A DNA stretch of 64,000 nt from Labrenzia sp. OB1 (GTDB lineage: Bacteria; Pseudomonadota; Alphaproteobacteria; Rhizobiales; Stappiaceae): positions 62,001 to 126,000 of the forward strand of contig NZ_JSEP01000004.1 in the NCBI RefSeq assembly GCF_001624695.1. Direction: 5' to 3'. Position 1 is the stretch's first letter. Every line of letters starts with the position of its first letter. The notes beneath the pieces are model-generated. The model saw only the letters and a program-made list of their open reading frames with translations. It searched no databases and had not been told where the DNA came from. Below, piece after piece: positions 34,866-43,337 of the stretch. The translations under genes and the position numbers were made by a program.

Positions 34866-36104
34866 ATGAAAAAGACTGTTCTCATCATCGGCGCCGGAGG
34901 TGTCGCTCAGGTGGTCGCGCACAAATGCGCACAGAACAACGACGTTCTCGGCGATATTCACATCGCGTCGCGCACAAAGTCCAAGTGCGACGACATCATC
35001 AAGTCAGTTCATGAGAAGAACGCACTGAAACAGCCCGGTGTCCTTGAAGGGCACGAGTTGAACGCGCTCGATATTGATGCCACCGCGGACCTGATCCGCA
35101 AGACCGGCTCTCAAATTGTCATCAATGTCGGCACAGCTTTCCTGAACATGTCGGTGCTCAGCGCCTGCATCAAGACCGGTACGGCCTATATCGATACGGC
35201 GATACACGAAGAGCCGGGCAAGATCTGCGAAACGCCGCCCTGGTACGCGAACTATGAATGGAAGCGCGCCGAGGAGTGCGAAAAGGCCGGGGTGACCGCC
35301 ATTCTCGGAGCCGGCTTCGACCCCGGTGTGGTCAACGCCTTTGCGCGTCTTGCCAAGGAAGACTATCTCGACAAGGTCACCGAGGTTGACATCGTCGACA
35401 TCAATGCGGGCAGCCACCAGCAGTATTTCGCCACCAATTTCGATCCTGAGATCAACTTCCGTGAATTCACCGGCACGGTCTACTCCTGGCAGAAGGGAAA
35501 ATGGCAGGAGAACAGCATGTTCGAGGTCGGCAAGGAATATGACCTGCCGGTCGTCGGCAAGAGCAAGGCCTATCTGTGCGGCCATGACGAGGTGCATTCC
35601 CTGTCGAAGAACATGGATGGCGCGGATGTGCGCTTCTGGATGGGGTTCGGCGAACACTACATCAACGTCTTCACCGTCCTGAAGAACATCGGTCTGCTTT
35701 CGGAAAAGCCGGTCACCACGGCGGAAGGGCTGGAAGTGGTGCCGCTGAAAGTGGTCAAGGCCTGCCTGCCGGATCCATCCTCCCTGGCGCCGGAATATAC
35801 CGGCAAGACCTGCATCGGCGACTTCGTCAAGGGTATCAAGGACGGCAAGGAACACGAGGTGTTCATCTACAATGTTGCCGATCACAAGGAAGCCTATGAG
35901 GAAGTCGGCAGCCAGGGCATCTCCTATACGGCCGGCGTGCCGCCTGTTGCGGCAGCAATGCTGATCGCCACCGGCGAATGGGACGTGAAGAAGATGGCCA
36001 ACGTGGAAGAACTGCCGCCGCATCCCTTCCTCGCCATCCTCAACCGGATCGGCCTGCCGACCCGCATCAGGGACGCCGACGGCGACCGGGCAATCGAATT
36101 CTGA
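34866..36104 (+). CDS. Carboxynorspermidine/carboxyspermidine dehydrogenase (saccharopine dehydrogenase family)
   Basis: 412 aa NAD(P)-dependent enzyme condensing aspartate semialdehyde with 1,3-diaminopropane or putrescine. Rossmann motif LIIGAGGVAQVVAHKC at the N-terminus; DTAIHEEPG, GAGFDPGVVNAFA, GFGEHYINVF and C-terminal HPFLAILNRIGLPT match the Lys1-type carboxynorspermidine synthase group. Ends the operon; a terminator follows 48 bases later. With the ornithine decarboxylase at 11.7 kb the available diamine is putrescine, so spermidine is at least as likely a product as norspermidine. No diaminobutyrate-derived diaminopropane gene is visible. Confidence 0.9.
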   Translation: MKKTVLIIGAGGVAQVVAHKCAQNNDVLGDIHIASRTKSKCDDIIKSVHEKNALKQPGVLEGHELNALDIDATADLIRKTGSQIVINVGTAFLNMSVLSACIKTGTAYIDTAIHEEPGKICETPPWYANYEWKRAEECEKAGVTAILGAGFDPGVVNAFARLAKEDYLDKVTEVDIVDINAGSHQQYFATNFDPEINFREFTGTVYSWQKGKWQENSMFEVGKEYDLPVVGKSKAYLCGHDEVHSLSKNMDGADVRFWMGFGEHYINVFTVLKNIGLLSEKPVTTAEGLEVVPLKVVKACLPDPSSLAPEYTGKTCIGDFVKGIKDGKEHEVFIYNVADHKEAYEEVGSQGISYTAGVPPVAAAMLIATGEWDVKKMANVEELPPHPFLAILNRIGLPTRIRDADGDRAIEF

Positions 36105-36151
36105 TTTCCAGGTCGCCAGTTCCGGCCCAGGCTGAGAGCCCTTGACAAAAG

Positions 36152-36184
36152 CGCCTGCATTCAATCGGTATGCAGGCGTTTTTG
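36152..36184 (+). terminator. Rho-independent terminator of siderophore operon
   Basis: CGCCTGCAT (36152-36160) pairs with ATGCAGGCG (36170-36178), followed by TTTTTG. AAAA precedes the stem, so it could also work on the minus strand. Shares its stem core with the hairpin at 36458. Confidence 0.85.
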
Positions 36185-36457
36185 TGTGTTGAGGTCTTTA
36201 CGAGACCATCCGTTCTGATGACCGTATTGAGAGACTGAGCGCCCCTTTACGCCGGTAATTCCGGACAGGTGAGACGCAAGTCGAGCACAGATCCGGAATA
36301 CAATGCATCAGAGCGAGCGTAAGCGAGCAAGCGTTCTGTGTTCATCGGTTTGGAAAGGCCGCGCCCGCGGTGCGAATGATACCCTGCATTCCGGGTCGGC
36401 GCGCAGCTTGTGCTGCACCTGCCCGTAAAGACGAGCTGAAGGGTTTCAAACAGCATG
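36185..36457. other. Non-coding stretch between twin terminators
   Basis: No convincing gene. A 69-codon minus-strand frame exists but shows no family features or ribosome site. The stretch is bounded by two plus-oriented hairpins with the same stem core, so a short plus-strand transcript ending at 36489 is possible. Confidence 0.35.
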
Positions 36458-36496
36458 AAGCGCCTGCATCGGTTTCGATGCAGGCGCTTTTGTGTT
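36458..36496 (+). terminator. Second hairpin terminator with same stem core
   Basis: Fourteen-bp perfect stem (AAGCGCCTGCATCG with CGATGCAGGCGCTT, loop GTTT) followed by TTGTGTTTC on the plus strand. It lies 24 bases past the TonB-receptor stop, so it may also end that minus-strand gene, though no T run follows on that strand. Confidence 0.65.
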
Positions 36497-36512
36497 TCAG
36501 GTTCCGCCTGTT

Positions 36513-38615
36513 CTAGAAAGTCGCCTTCGCGCCGATACCGAACATGCGTGGTTCCGTCATGATCGCGAAGTTGGCGACACCCGGCCGGTTTTCCATGTAG
36601 GTCGGGACACGCTCGTCGAAAATGTTGTTCACGTACCCATAGATCTGGAAGTGGTCGTGAACCTGGAAAGTCGCACGGGCATTGGCGATCGTATAGGGAT
36701 CCACCTGGAGGGCCTGCGTGTTGAGATCGTCGGAATAATAGCCGTCGAAATGTTCGACATTCGCCGAGAGCGTCAGCTTTTCCATGACAGTCCAGTCCAC
36801 GCCGGCACCGATCGTATACCCCGGAGCCTTGCTGAATTCGTTGCCTTCCACGTTGGGAAGCGTATCGAATTGCGTGATTTCGCTCTGCATCACGCCCGCA
36901 TTTGCGTTGACGCGCAGGTTGTCCAGAACCTGGTAGCTCATCGCAAGTTCAAGACCGTAGGCATGCGCCTCCTCCGCGTTCAGCGTCAGCAACTGGGTCA
37001 CGCTGCTGCCCGGAAGGGTGGTCTGGAAATACCGCTGGGAATCCTGATAATCCGTGTAGAACAGGTTCGCCGAGACAAGCAGCGCGTCGTCCAGCAGATT
37101 GGCGCGGCCGAAGATCTCATAGTTCCAGGACGTTTCCTCCTTGAACGGTCGCGCCGTTCCGCTGAAGAAATCGAAGCCGACCCCTCCGGGGTTGAAGCCC
37201 CGGTTCACCAGGCCGCCAACGGTCACGTCGGGTGTGATGTTGTAGGCAAGCGCGATCTTCGGCAGAAGCGCGTTGAAAGTCTCGTCATAGTCGAAACTCA
37301 CCGGCACGGCGCCCGCAGTCGTCGATTGACCTTCGCGCTTGATCCGGTCGCTCTCGAAGCGCAGTCCGCCGGTCAGCATCCAGGCCTCATTGATGCGGTA
37401 ATCGAGCTCGGTGAAGATACCGAGGTTGGTTTTGGAATCTTCGAAGTCTGGCGACCCGTTGTAGGGCAGCAGCAGGCTTTCATCCGAGTGGGTATAAGAG
37501 CCATAGAGACCGGCAACACCACTGATCGTGCTGTCCGCGCTGCCGAAATTCACCAGCGTCTCGTTCGACCAGTTCTGCTGGTCGATCTTTGCGTCGCCAT
37601 TGCCGACGGGATCCAGGCTGCGGTCCACATAGAGGTCGGTATACTGCGCCTGATTGCTGATGACGACGCCATTATCGAACTCGTAGGACAGATCGGCAAT
37701 TCCGGTATGCGTGCGCGAATAGAAGCTCGGCACACTGGCCTGATCGTTCTCAAGCTTGTCGAAGGGCTGAACGGTGGCCGCTTCATAGGTCGGCTGGTTA
37801 TTCTGCGCCGTTGCATAGGTGAGCTTGGCCGTCAGGCCGGGAATGGCGTCCGGTGTATAGAGCAGTTTCGCACGTCCGTTGAACGACATGATATCGAGGT
37901 CTGTGGCCTCCTCGGTGAAACCCGAATTGATGAAGTCGATGAAGGTGTCGCGGCCATAATAGTCAACAGCGACGCGGGCGGCGAGCTGGCTGCTCAGCGG
38001 TCCACTCAGCATGCCGGACACCCGGTGCGTATTGTAGTTGCCGTATTCGGCCTGCAGCGCGCCTTCCGGGGTGAAGGTCGGATCTTTGGTCTTGACGATG
38101 ATCGCGCCTGCGATGCTGTTGGCGCCCTGCGATGTTGTCTGTGGGCCGCGGAACACTTCGATCTGATCCACATCCCAGATGGAGGTCGCGCCAAACACGG
38201 TTTCGAAATAGCTCTGATAGTGCCCGTCGATGTTGATCGAGGCACGCGGCACCGTGCCGGAATAAAAGGCGACGGCGCCTGTGTTCGGTCCCTGGGTGTC
38301 CTGTCCCCGGATCACCGGAGCGACACCGACCGTTCCCGGATAATAGACGTTCGGAACATCCCCGATGGCGCTCTGGACGTTTTGTTCGTCCGGCCGTGTT
38401 TCAAGGTCGGCTCCGGTGATGATCTCCACCGAACTGGCCGTTTCCTGCAGGGTACGGGTGATGTTCTCGCCGCTCACGTAGATCGTGTCGAGCAGCGTGC
38501 TTCCCGATGCGGTGTTCGTTCCGTTGTCCTGAGCCCACGCGATACTCGATACGAGCTGTGAAACTGTGAACACAGCCGTACTGCCAAGCAAATTCGCAAT
38601 CCGAGTAGGTTTCAT
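36513..38615 (-). CDS. TonB-dependent ferric-siderophore receptor
   Basis: 700 aa outer-membrane receptor. Signal peptide MKPTRIANLL to SIAWAQ-DNG; a TonB-box-like segment LLDTIYVSG; plug domain with SSVEIITGADLETRP, PVIRGQDTQGP, VDQIEVFRGPQTTSQGANSIAGAIIVKT. The beta-barrel ends in Phe (GIGAKATF). Start at the Met preceding the signal peptide; upstream codons lack a signal. Gene is convergent with the siderophore operon and has its own promoter with an IRO box. Natural candidate for import of the locus product, although ligand cannot be read from sequence. Confidence 0.92.
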   Translation of the reverse strand: MKPTRIANLLGSTAVFTVSQLVSSIAWAQDNGTNTASGSTLLDTIYVSGENITRTLQETASSVEIITGADLETRPDEQNVQSAIGDVPNVYYPGTVGVAPVIRGQDTQGPNTGAVAFYSGTVPRASINIDGHYQSYFETVFGATSIWDVDQIEVFRGPQTTSQGANSIAGAIIVKTKDPTFTPEGALQAEYGNYNTHRVSGMLSGPLSSQLAARVAVDYYGRDTFIDFINSGFTEEATDLDIMSFNGRAKLLYTPDAIPGLTAKLTYATAQNNQPTYEAATVQPFDKLENDQASVPSFYSRTHTGIADLSYEFDNGVVISNQAQYTDLYVDRSLDPVGNGDAKIDQQNWSNETLVNFGSADSTISGVAGLYGSYTHSDESLLLPYNGSPDFEDSKTNLGIFTELDYRINEAWMLTGGLRFESDRIKREGQSTTAGAVPVSFDYDETFNALLPKIALAYNITPDVTVGGLVNRGFNPGGVGFDFFSGTARPFKEETSWNYEIFGRANLLDDALLVSANLFYTDYQDSQRYFQTTLPGSSVTQLLTLNAEEAHAYGLELAMSYQVLDNLRVNANAGVMQSEITQFDTLPNVEGNEFSKAPGYTIGAGVDWTVMEKLTLSANVEHFDGYYSDDLNTQALQVDPYTIANARATFQVHDHFQIYGYVNNIFDERVPTYMENRPGVANFAIMTEPRMFGIGAKATF

Positions 38616-38750
38616 TTTTTTACCCTGATAGTGATGATTCTGCGCCAGCTGGATAACTCTTGCCGCGACAGATTTCGGAGACAGAAATCCATTGCCGTCA
38701 GTGGTCAGAACTTGCCCCCCGGCCCCGGACGTATGGATCAATCGGGTTCC

Positions 38751-38797
38751 ACTATACAGAATAGATTACACATTTCAACATGAGTTAAAAACTCATG
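38751..38797 (-). promoter_or_regulatory. Receptor promoter with perfect IRO-type palindrome
   Basis: On the minus strand TTGAAA (38773-38778) and TATAGT (38751-38756) are 16 bases apart. Immediately upstream lies CATGAGTT-AAA-AACTCATG (38779-38797), a 19-bp perfect palindrome containing TGA-N9-TCA. It shares TGAGT-N5-ACTCA with the box at 27919. Expected iron repression of the receptor. Confidence 0.8.
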
Positions 38798-38991
38798 AAT
38801 AAAAGTTGCATTGCAGCAACATGACCGGGCAACGATCTGAATCTGAACGGGAATTTTGTCGGTTTCCCGATTGAACTGGAGGCGAATGCCCAATAGGCTG
38901 ACGGGCAAACGGGGGAGATCGCTTTGCAAGACTGTTCAGGATCGGGATCCAGCGGCAAATGCTGCAAGGATCATGGGCGGACGCCGGTTTC

Positions 38992-39786
38992 ATGAGTGAA
39001 GATAACGACAAGGACGGTGGCGAAGACACCCCGAAGCGGTCGGGAAACATACAGTCGGTTTCGATCGCAACCCGCTTTCTGAACATCCTCGCAAACGCAG
39101 CCGAACCCACGGCCCTCGGGGTGATTGCCCGCGAGGCGGGAACCGGCGGCCCCACCGCACACCGCTACCTGCAGAGCCTGGTGAAGGAAGGCCTGGCCAT
39201 GCAGGATCCGCAAACCGGTTTCTACGACCTGGGTCCGACCGCACTCAGCATCGGTATTGGTGCCTTGAAAAGGATTCATCCGGTCGAGATCGCCGCCAGA
39301 TACATGAAGGAACTTGCGAGCGGATTTGCCGCGAGCGCGGGGGTTGCGATCTGGACCGAGCGCGGGCCGACCGTCGTGCGCTGGTATCGCAGCTCCCTGT
39401 TTTCAATCAGTTCCGTCGGTCTCGGCGATGTCCTGCCGGTCGACAATTCGGCTTGCGGGCTGGTCTTCCAGGCGTTTCTTCCGGAGAGCCAGATCGACAT
39501 GGCGAGAAAACTGCAGCCTGCGCATTTCCGTGGCAAACGCGCTTCGCGTAACCAGGTGGACGAGGTACGCAAGACCTGCTGGTCCGAGCTGACCGATCAC
39601 CTTCTGCCGGGAATCACGGGACAGGCGGTCCCGGTTTTCGATGCCCAGCAGGAAATCGCCTGTGTCATGACGACCGTCACCAATCTCGGGCTGATGCACA
39701 AGCCGGAGGACCGGCGGGCCCTGTTCGAATGCGCCAAAAAGGTCGTGAGGGAAACCGGCGGAGCCGATAGGTTTGCCGTGGAGTGA
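38992..39786 (+). CDS. IclR-family transcriptional regulator
   Basis: 264 aa. N-terminal winged helix-turn-helix (IQSVSIATRFLNILANAAEPTALGVIAREAGTGGPTAHRYLQSLVKEGLA by eye, in pieces) and the C-terminal IclR effector domain (ARYMKELASGFAASAGVAIW ... AVPVFDAQQEIACVMTTVT). An in-frame ATG at 38959 is possible; 38992 chosen because preceding residues are not family-like, though neither has a clear ribosome site. Divergent from the receptor gene. May regulate the downstream putrescine uptake/oxidation genes, but a LysR gene lies closer. Confidence 0.85.
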   Translation: MSEDNDKDGGEDTPKRSGNIQSVSIATRFLNILANAAEPTALGVIAREAGTGGPTAHRYLQSLVKEGLAMQDPQTGFYDLGPTALSIGIGALKRIHPVEIAARYMKELASGFAASAGVAIWTERGPTVVRWYRSSLFSISSVGLGDVLPVDNSACGLVFQAFLPESQIDMARKLQPAHFRGKRASRNQVDEVRKTCWSELTDHLLPGITGQAVPVFDAQQEIACVMTTVTNLGLMHKPEDRRALFECAKKVVRETGGADRFAVE

Positions 39787-40073
39787 CCCCGGATGCCTGT
39801 CCGGTCTCGATACGCCTCGCCTTCGTGTCCCGGCCGCTCCGGTTCCGCATCGCCGCCTGTCAATTCCTGGTGGTTTAAAACAACAAGCTCTGGCACCACT
39901 GCCTTGTGTCCACACATGATCCAATATTTGGTGGATGCGCAGGTTGCAGACGGTGGATTGCAGAGTGTGCCGTGGGTCGCGGATGACGCTGACGACACCG
40001 AGGCTGATACGGCGTTTGGAGCCAACCAGACGCTGAGCTTGCATCGGTCTCATGTTGGTGCAAGGTATTTCGA

Positions 40074-40982
40074 ATGTCTTTTACTCTTCGCCAGCTTCAG
40101 TTTTTCGTGGCCGCCGCCGAGAAAGGGTCGATATCGGGCGCGGCCCAGTCATTGTCGATTTCACAGTCTTCGGTCACGGAAGGCATCAAGGAACTGGAGC
40201 GGGACCTCGGTGTGATCCTGTTCGACCGGCATTCACGCGGTTTGATCATCACTCACAAGGGACACCAGTTCCTGCGTCATGCGACCGAGATCCTGTCAAG
40301 CGTTTCGGATGCGCAGCGTGCCTTCGTCGACCGCGAAAACGAGGTCACCGGCACCTTGAACCTGGGTGTGACATCCCTGGTTGCCGGGTATGTTCTGTCC
40401 GACATTCTCGCCCGTTTTCGCAGGGCCTATCCGGCGGTGCAGATCACGGCGACCGAGGATAGTGGTGAATACCTGGAACACCTGATGATTGGCGGTGAGC
40501 TTGATGTTGCCGTCATGGTCGTCTCCAACCTGCGCGATCGAATGGCCCTTCAGGCCGAAATTCTCGAAGTGTCGCCTTATCGCCTCTGGTTGCCGCTCGG
40601 ACACAGGCTGGAGACGCCTGACAGCATAGCGCTGGCGGATATATCCGACGAGCCGCTGATCATGTTGACCCTGGACGAAATCGAAGAGGCAACGGGCAAA
40701 CTTCTCGGCGCGCTGGGATCGCGGCCTCCCGTCGCCTTCAGGACACGGTCGGTTGAAGCCGTGCGCAGTCTTGTCGCGACCGGGGCGGGCATCGCGATCC
40801 TGCCGGATCTCGTTTATCGGCCCTGGTCGCTGGAAGGGGACAGAATAGAGTCGCGCGATGTGTCGGGAGCCCTGCCTGTCGTGCAGGTCGGCATCGTCTG
40901 GCGCAAGGGATCCCCGCCAAAACAGACAACGTTGAATTTCATCAACATCGCGAAGGCGCACAGGATGTTGCGCAACCGATAA
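40074..40982 (+). CDS. LysR-family transcriptional regulator
   Basis: 302 aa. Classic N-terminal LysR HTH (TLRQLQFFVAAAEKGSISGAAQSLSISQSSVTEGIKELERDLG by eye) and substrate-binding domain (GTLNLGVTSLVAGYVLSDILARFRRAYP). AAGG eight bases before ATG. It precedes, in the same direction, the putrescine-type ABC operon; a TATC-N9-GATA palindrome just after its stop is a natural binding site, making it the likely operon regulator. Confidence 0.9.
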   Translation: MSFTLRQLQFFVAAAEKGSISGAAQSLSISQSSVTEGIKELERDLGVILFDRHSRGLIITHKGHQFLRHATEILSSVSDAQRAFVDRENEVTGTLNLGVTSLVAGYVLSDILARFRRAYPAVQITATEDSGEYLEHLMIGGELDVAVMVVSNLRDRMALQAEILEVSPYRLWLPLGHRLETPDSIALADISDEPLIMLTLDEIEEATGKLLGALGSRPPVAFRTRSVEAVRSLVATGAGIAILPDLVYRPWSLEGDRIESRDVSGALPVVQVGIVWRKGSPPKQTTLNFINIAKAHRMLRNR

Positions 40983-40984
40983 GG

Positions 40985-41001
40985 TATCGGAATTTCCGAT
41001 A
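40985..41001 (+). promoter_or_regulatory. LysR-type operator before binding-protein gene
   Basis: TATCGGAATTTCCGATA is a perfect 17-bp palindrome and fits the LTTR box (ATC-N9-GAT, T-N11-A). It lies three bases after the LysR stop and about 113 bases before the next gene's start. Confidence 0.65.
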
Positions 41002-41113
41002 TGCGCTTTCTGATTTTTGGAATTGCGAAAGCTTGGACAAGCGCACAATCTGATATCCGCTCACATAAAAACTGCAGAAGCAGAGCTGCCATTCTGAGGG
41101 GAAGGCTTGTGAA

Positions 41114-42274
41114 ATGAAGAAATTTCTTACGTGTTGTTCCGCCCTGTCCATGATCGTTGCCCAAGCGGCCAGTGTACAGGCGGCAGAGATGCTCACCGAA
41201 CTTGGCGATCCGGAAGGCCAGGTCAATATCGTCGCCTGGCCGGGTTACCTGGAGCGTGGCGAAACCGATCCGAAGTTCGACTGGGTAACGAAATTCGAGG
41301 AAGAAAGCGGCTGCAAGGTTCAGATCAAGACGGCCAATACGTCCGATGAAATGGTCGCCCTGATGAATGAAGGCGGTTTTGACCTTGTTACCGCCTCCGG
41401 GGATGCGTCCTTGCGCCTGATTGCGGGCAAGCGTGTTCAGCCGGTCAATGTCGATCTTGTTCCGAGCTGGTCAACGGTCGATGACCGCCTGAAGGAGGCG
41501 AAATGGCATACGGTGGACGGTGTCCATTACGGCGTGCCGTACATGTGGGGGCCCAACGTGTTGATGTACAACACGGAAGCATTCGCGGAGCCGCCGAAAA
41601 GCTGGAACGTGGTCTTCGAGGAGATGACCCTGTCGGACGGCAAGTCCAACAAGGGACGTGTCCAGGCCTATGACGGGCCGATCCATATTGCCGATGCCGC
41701 CAACTACCTGATGACGCACAAGCCGGAGCTGGGCATCGTGAGCCCCTACGAGCTCAATGCCGATCAATATGCGGCTGCACTGGATCTGTTGCGTCAGCAG
41801 AGAGCGCTGGTTTCCCGCTACTGGCATGATGCCTTCATCCAGATCGACGACTTCAAGAACGAGGGCGTCGTTGCCTCCGGTTCCTGGCCATTCCAGGTCA
41901 ATCTGCTGCAAGGGGAAGATCTGCCGATTGCTTCCACCATTCCTGAAGAAGGGGCAACAGGCTGGGCGGACACCACGATGATGCATGCGGAGGCGGAAAA
42001 CCCGACCTGTTCGTATCTGTGGATGGAACACACGCTGTCCTCCAACCTGATGAGTGATCTGGCCGTCTGGTTCGGCGCAAACCCTGCCGTCCCGGCTGCC
42101 TGTACCGATGGCCGCGGCATGCAGACCGCGGAAGGTTGCACCAGGAACGGCATGGATGACTTCGAGAAGATCAAGTTCTGGACCACGCCGGTTTCCAAAT
42201 GCGACAGCCAGGAACAGTGCGTTCCCTACTATCGCTGGGTATCCGACTACATCGGCGTGATCGGCGGGCGTTAA
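41114..42274 (+). CDS. Polyamine-type solute-binding protein (YdcS-like)
   Basis: 386 aa periplasmic binding protein; signal peptide MKKFLTCCSALSMIVAQAASVQAA. Mature domain has VNIVAWPGYLERGETDPKFDWVTKFEEESGCKV and CSYLWMEHTLS, as in the YdcS/PotD group. Cysteine pairs near the C-terminus (PAACTDGRGMQTAEGCTRNG; CDSQEQC) suggest disulfides. First gene of a YdcSTUVW-like operon; followed by a strong hairpin that likely protects its mRNA. Ligand is probably putrescine, given the aldehyde dehydrogenase at the end of the operon. Confidence 0.9.
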   Translation: MKKFLTCCSALSMIVAQAASVQAAEMLTELGDPEGQVNIVAWPGYLERGETDPKFDWVTKFEEESGCKVQIKTANTSDEMVALMNEGGFDLVTASGDASLRLIAGKRVQPVNVDLVPSWSTVDDRLKEAKWHTVDGVHYGVPYMWGPNVLMYNTEAFAEPPKSWNVVFEEMTLSDGKSNKGRVQAYDGPIHIADAANYLMTHKPELGIVSPYELNADQYAAALDLLRQQRALVSRYWHDAFIQIDDFKNEGVVASGSWPFQVNLLQGEDLPIASTIPEEGATGWADTTMMHAEAENPTCSYLWMEHTLSSNLMSDLAVWFGANPAVPAACTDGRGMQTAEGCTRNGMDDFEKIKFWTTPVSKCDSQEQCVPYYRWVSDYIGVIGGR

Positions 42275-42302
42275 GTCCTGCGCCTTCTCCTGAAACGAAA
42301 CG

Positions 42303-42330
42303 GCCACCTGCCGGGCACCCGGCAGGTGGC
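42303..42330 (+). terminator. Intercistronic hairpin after binding-protein gene
   Basis: GCCACCTGCCGG pairs with CCGGCAGGTGGC (12 bp, tight loop) in the 73-base gap between binding protein and ATPase. No T run, so a partial terminator or mRNA stabiliser. Same arrangement as after the binding protein at 2393. Confidence 0.6.
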
Positions 42331-42347
42331 AGCATGAAGTTTGTGAG

Positions 42348-43337
42348 ATGCAACCAGCAGTCCAGTTTTCAAAGGTGAGCCGGCACTACGGTGATGTACG
42401 TGCGGTCGATAGCGTCGATCTTGAGGTCGGCGAGGGCGAGTTCTTTGCCCTCCTTGGTCCCTCCGGGTCGGGAAAGACCACAAGTCTGCGCCTGATCGCC
42501 GGATTTGATCAGCCGACCTCCGGGCATATCGAGATCTTCGGCGAGACCGCCGAGGGCGTGCCGCCGTATCGGCGCAACGTGAATACCGTGTTCCAGGACT
42601 ATGCGCTTTTCCCGCATATGTCGGTGCGCGACAATGTTGCCTACGGTCTGATGATCCGGGGCATGGGGCGCAAGGACCGCTATCTCGCCGCCGAGGATGC
42701 CCTGGAGATGGTGCGTTTGCCGGGCTATGGCGACCGGCCGCCGAGCGCGCTTTCAGGGGGGCAGCGCCAACGGGTGGCGCTCGCGCGGGCGATCGTCAAC
42801 AAGCCCAGGGTTCTGCTTCTGGACGAACCTCTCGGTGCCCTCGACCTGAAGCTGCGAGAGCAGATGCAGGAGGAGCTGAAATCGCTTCAGCAGGCACTGG
42901 ACATTACCTTCATTTTCGTCACCCATGATCAGGGCGAAGCGCTGTCCATGGCGGACCGGGTCGCGGTCTTCAACCAGGGCAGGATCCGGCAGATCGGTTC
43001 TCCCGAGGACATCTATCAGCGGCCCCGGAGCCGGTTCGTGGCGGATTTCGTCGGCTCGTCAAATGTGCTTGAACCGTCGTTCGTGAAGGATCTGACAGGC
43101 ACCGGTACCTGGGCCAGCCTGCGTCCCGAAGCCATCCGGATCGGCGATGAAGACGGTCATCCCGCGACCGTCGTGTCACGCAGCTATACCGGCGCGATGA
43201 ACCGGATTGGGCTGGAAATCCGGGGTGTGCGCCTGACGGCGACCGTTCCGGCCGACGTGCCTGTTCCTGCCGTTGGTGCCAGCGTAACCGCCTCATGGGA
43301 CGCTGCCGCTCTTCATGTCATGGGCGCGGACGCATGA
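42348..43337 (+). CDS. ABC transporter ATP-binding protein (YdcT/PotA-like)
   Basis: 329 aa ATPase. Walker A GPSGSGKTT, Q-loop FQDYALF, signature LSGGQRQRVAL, Walker B VLLLDEPLGALD, switch His in FVTHDQGEALSM, and a C-terminal TOBE-like segment. Overlaps the next permease gene by ATGA. Ribosome site (GTGAG) is weak, suggesting coupling or hairpin-controlled translation. Confidence 0.93.
   Translation: MQPAVQFSKVSRHYGDVRAVDSVDLEVGEGEFFALLGPSGSGKTTSLRLIAGFDQPTSGHIEIFGETAEGVPPYRRNVNTVFQDYALFPHMSVRDNVAYGLMIRGMGRKDRYLAAEDALEMVRLPGYGDRPPSALSGGQRQRVALARAIVNKPRVLLLDEPLGALDLKLREQMQEELKSLQQALDITFIFVTHDQGEALSMADRVAVFNQGRIRQIGSPEDIYQRPRSRFVADFVGSSNVLEPSFVKDLTGTGTWASLRPEAIRIGDEDGHPATVVSRSYTGAMNRIGLEIRGVRLTATVPADVPVPAVGASVTASWDAAALHVMGADA

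Noticed and set aside
36247..36456. 69-codon minus-strand frame between the twin terminators
   Set aside because: No ribosome site or recognisable motif; runs through likely structured RNA.
36492..38561. Plus-strand open frame of about 690 codons opposite the TonB-receptor gene
   Set aside because: Antisense shadow of a receptor with full plug/barrel features; no ribosome site or family motifs.
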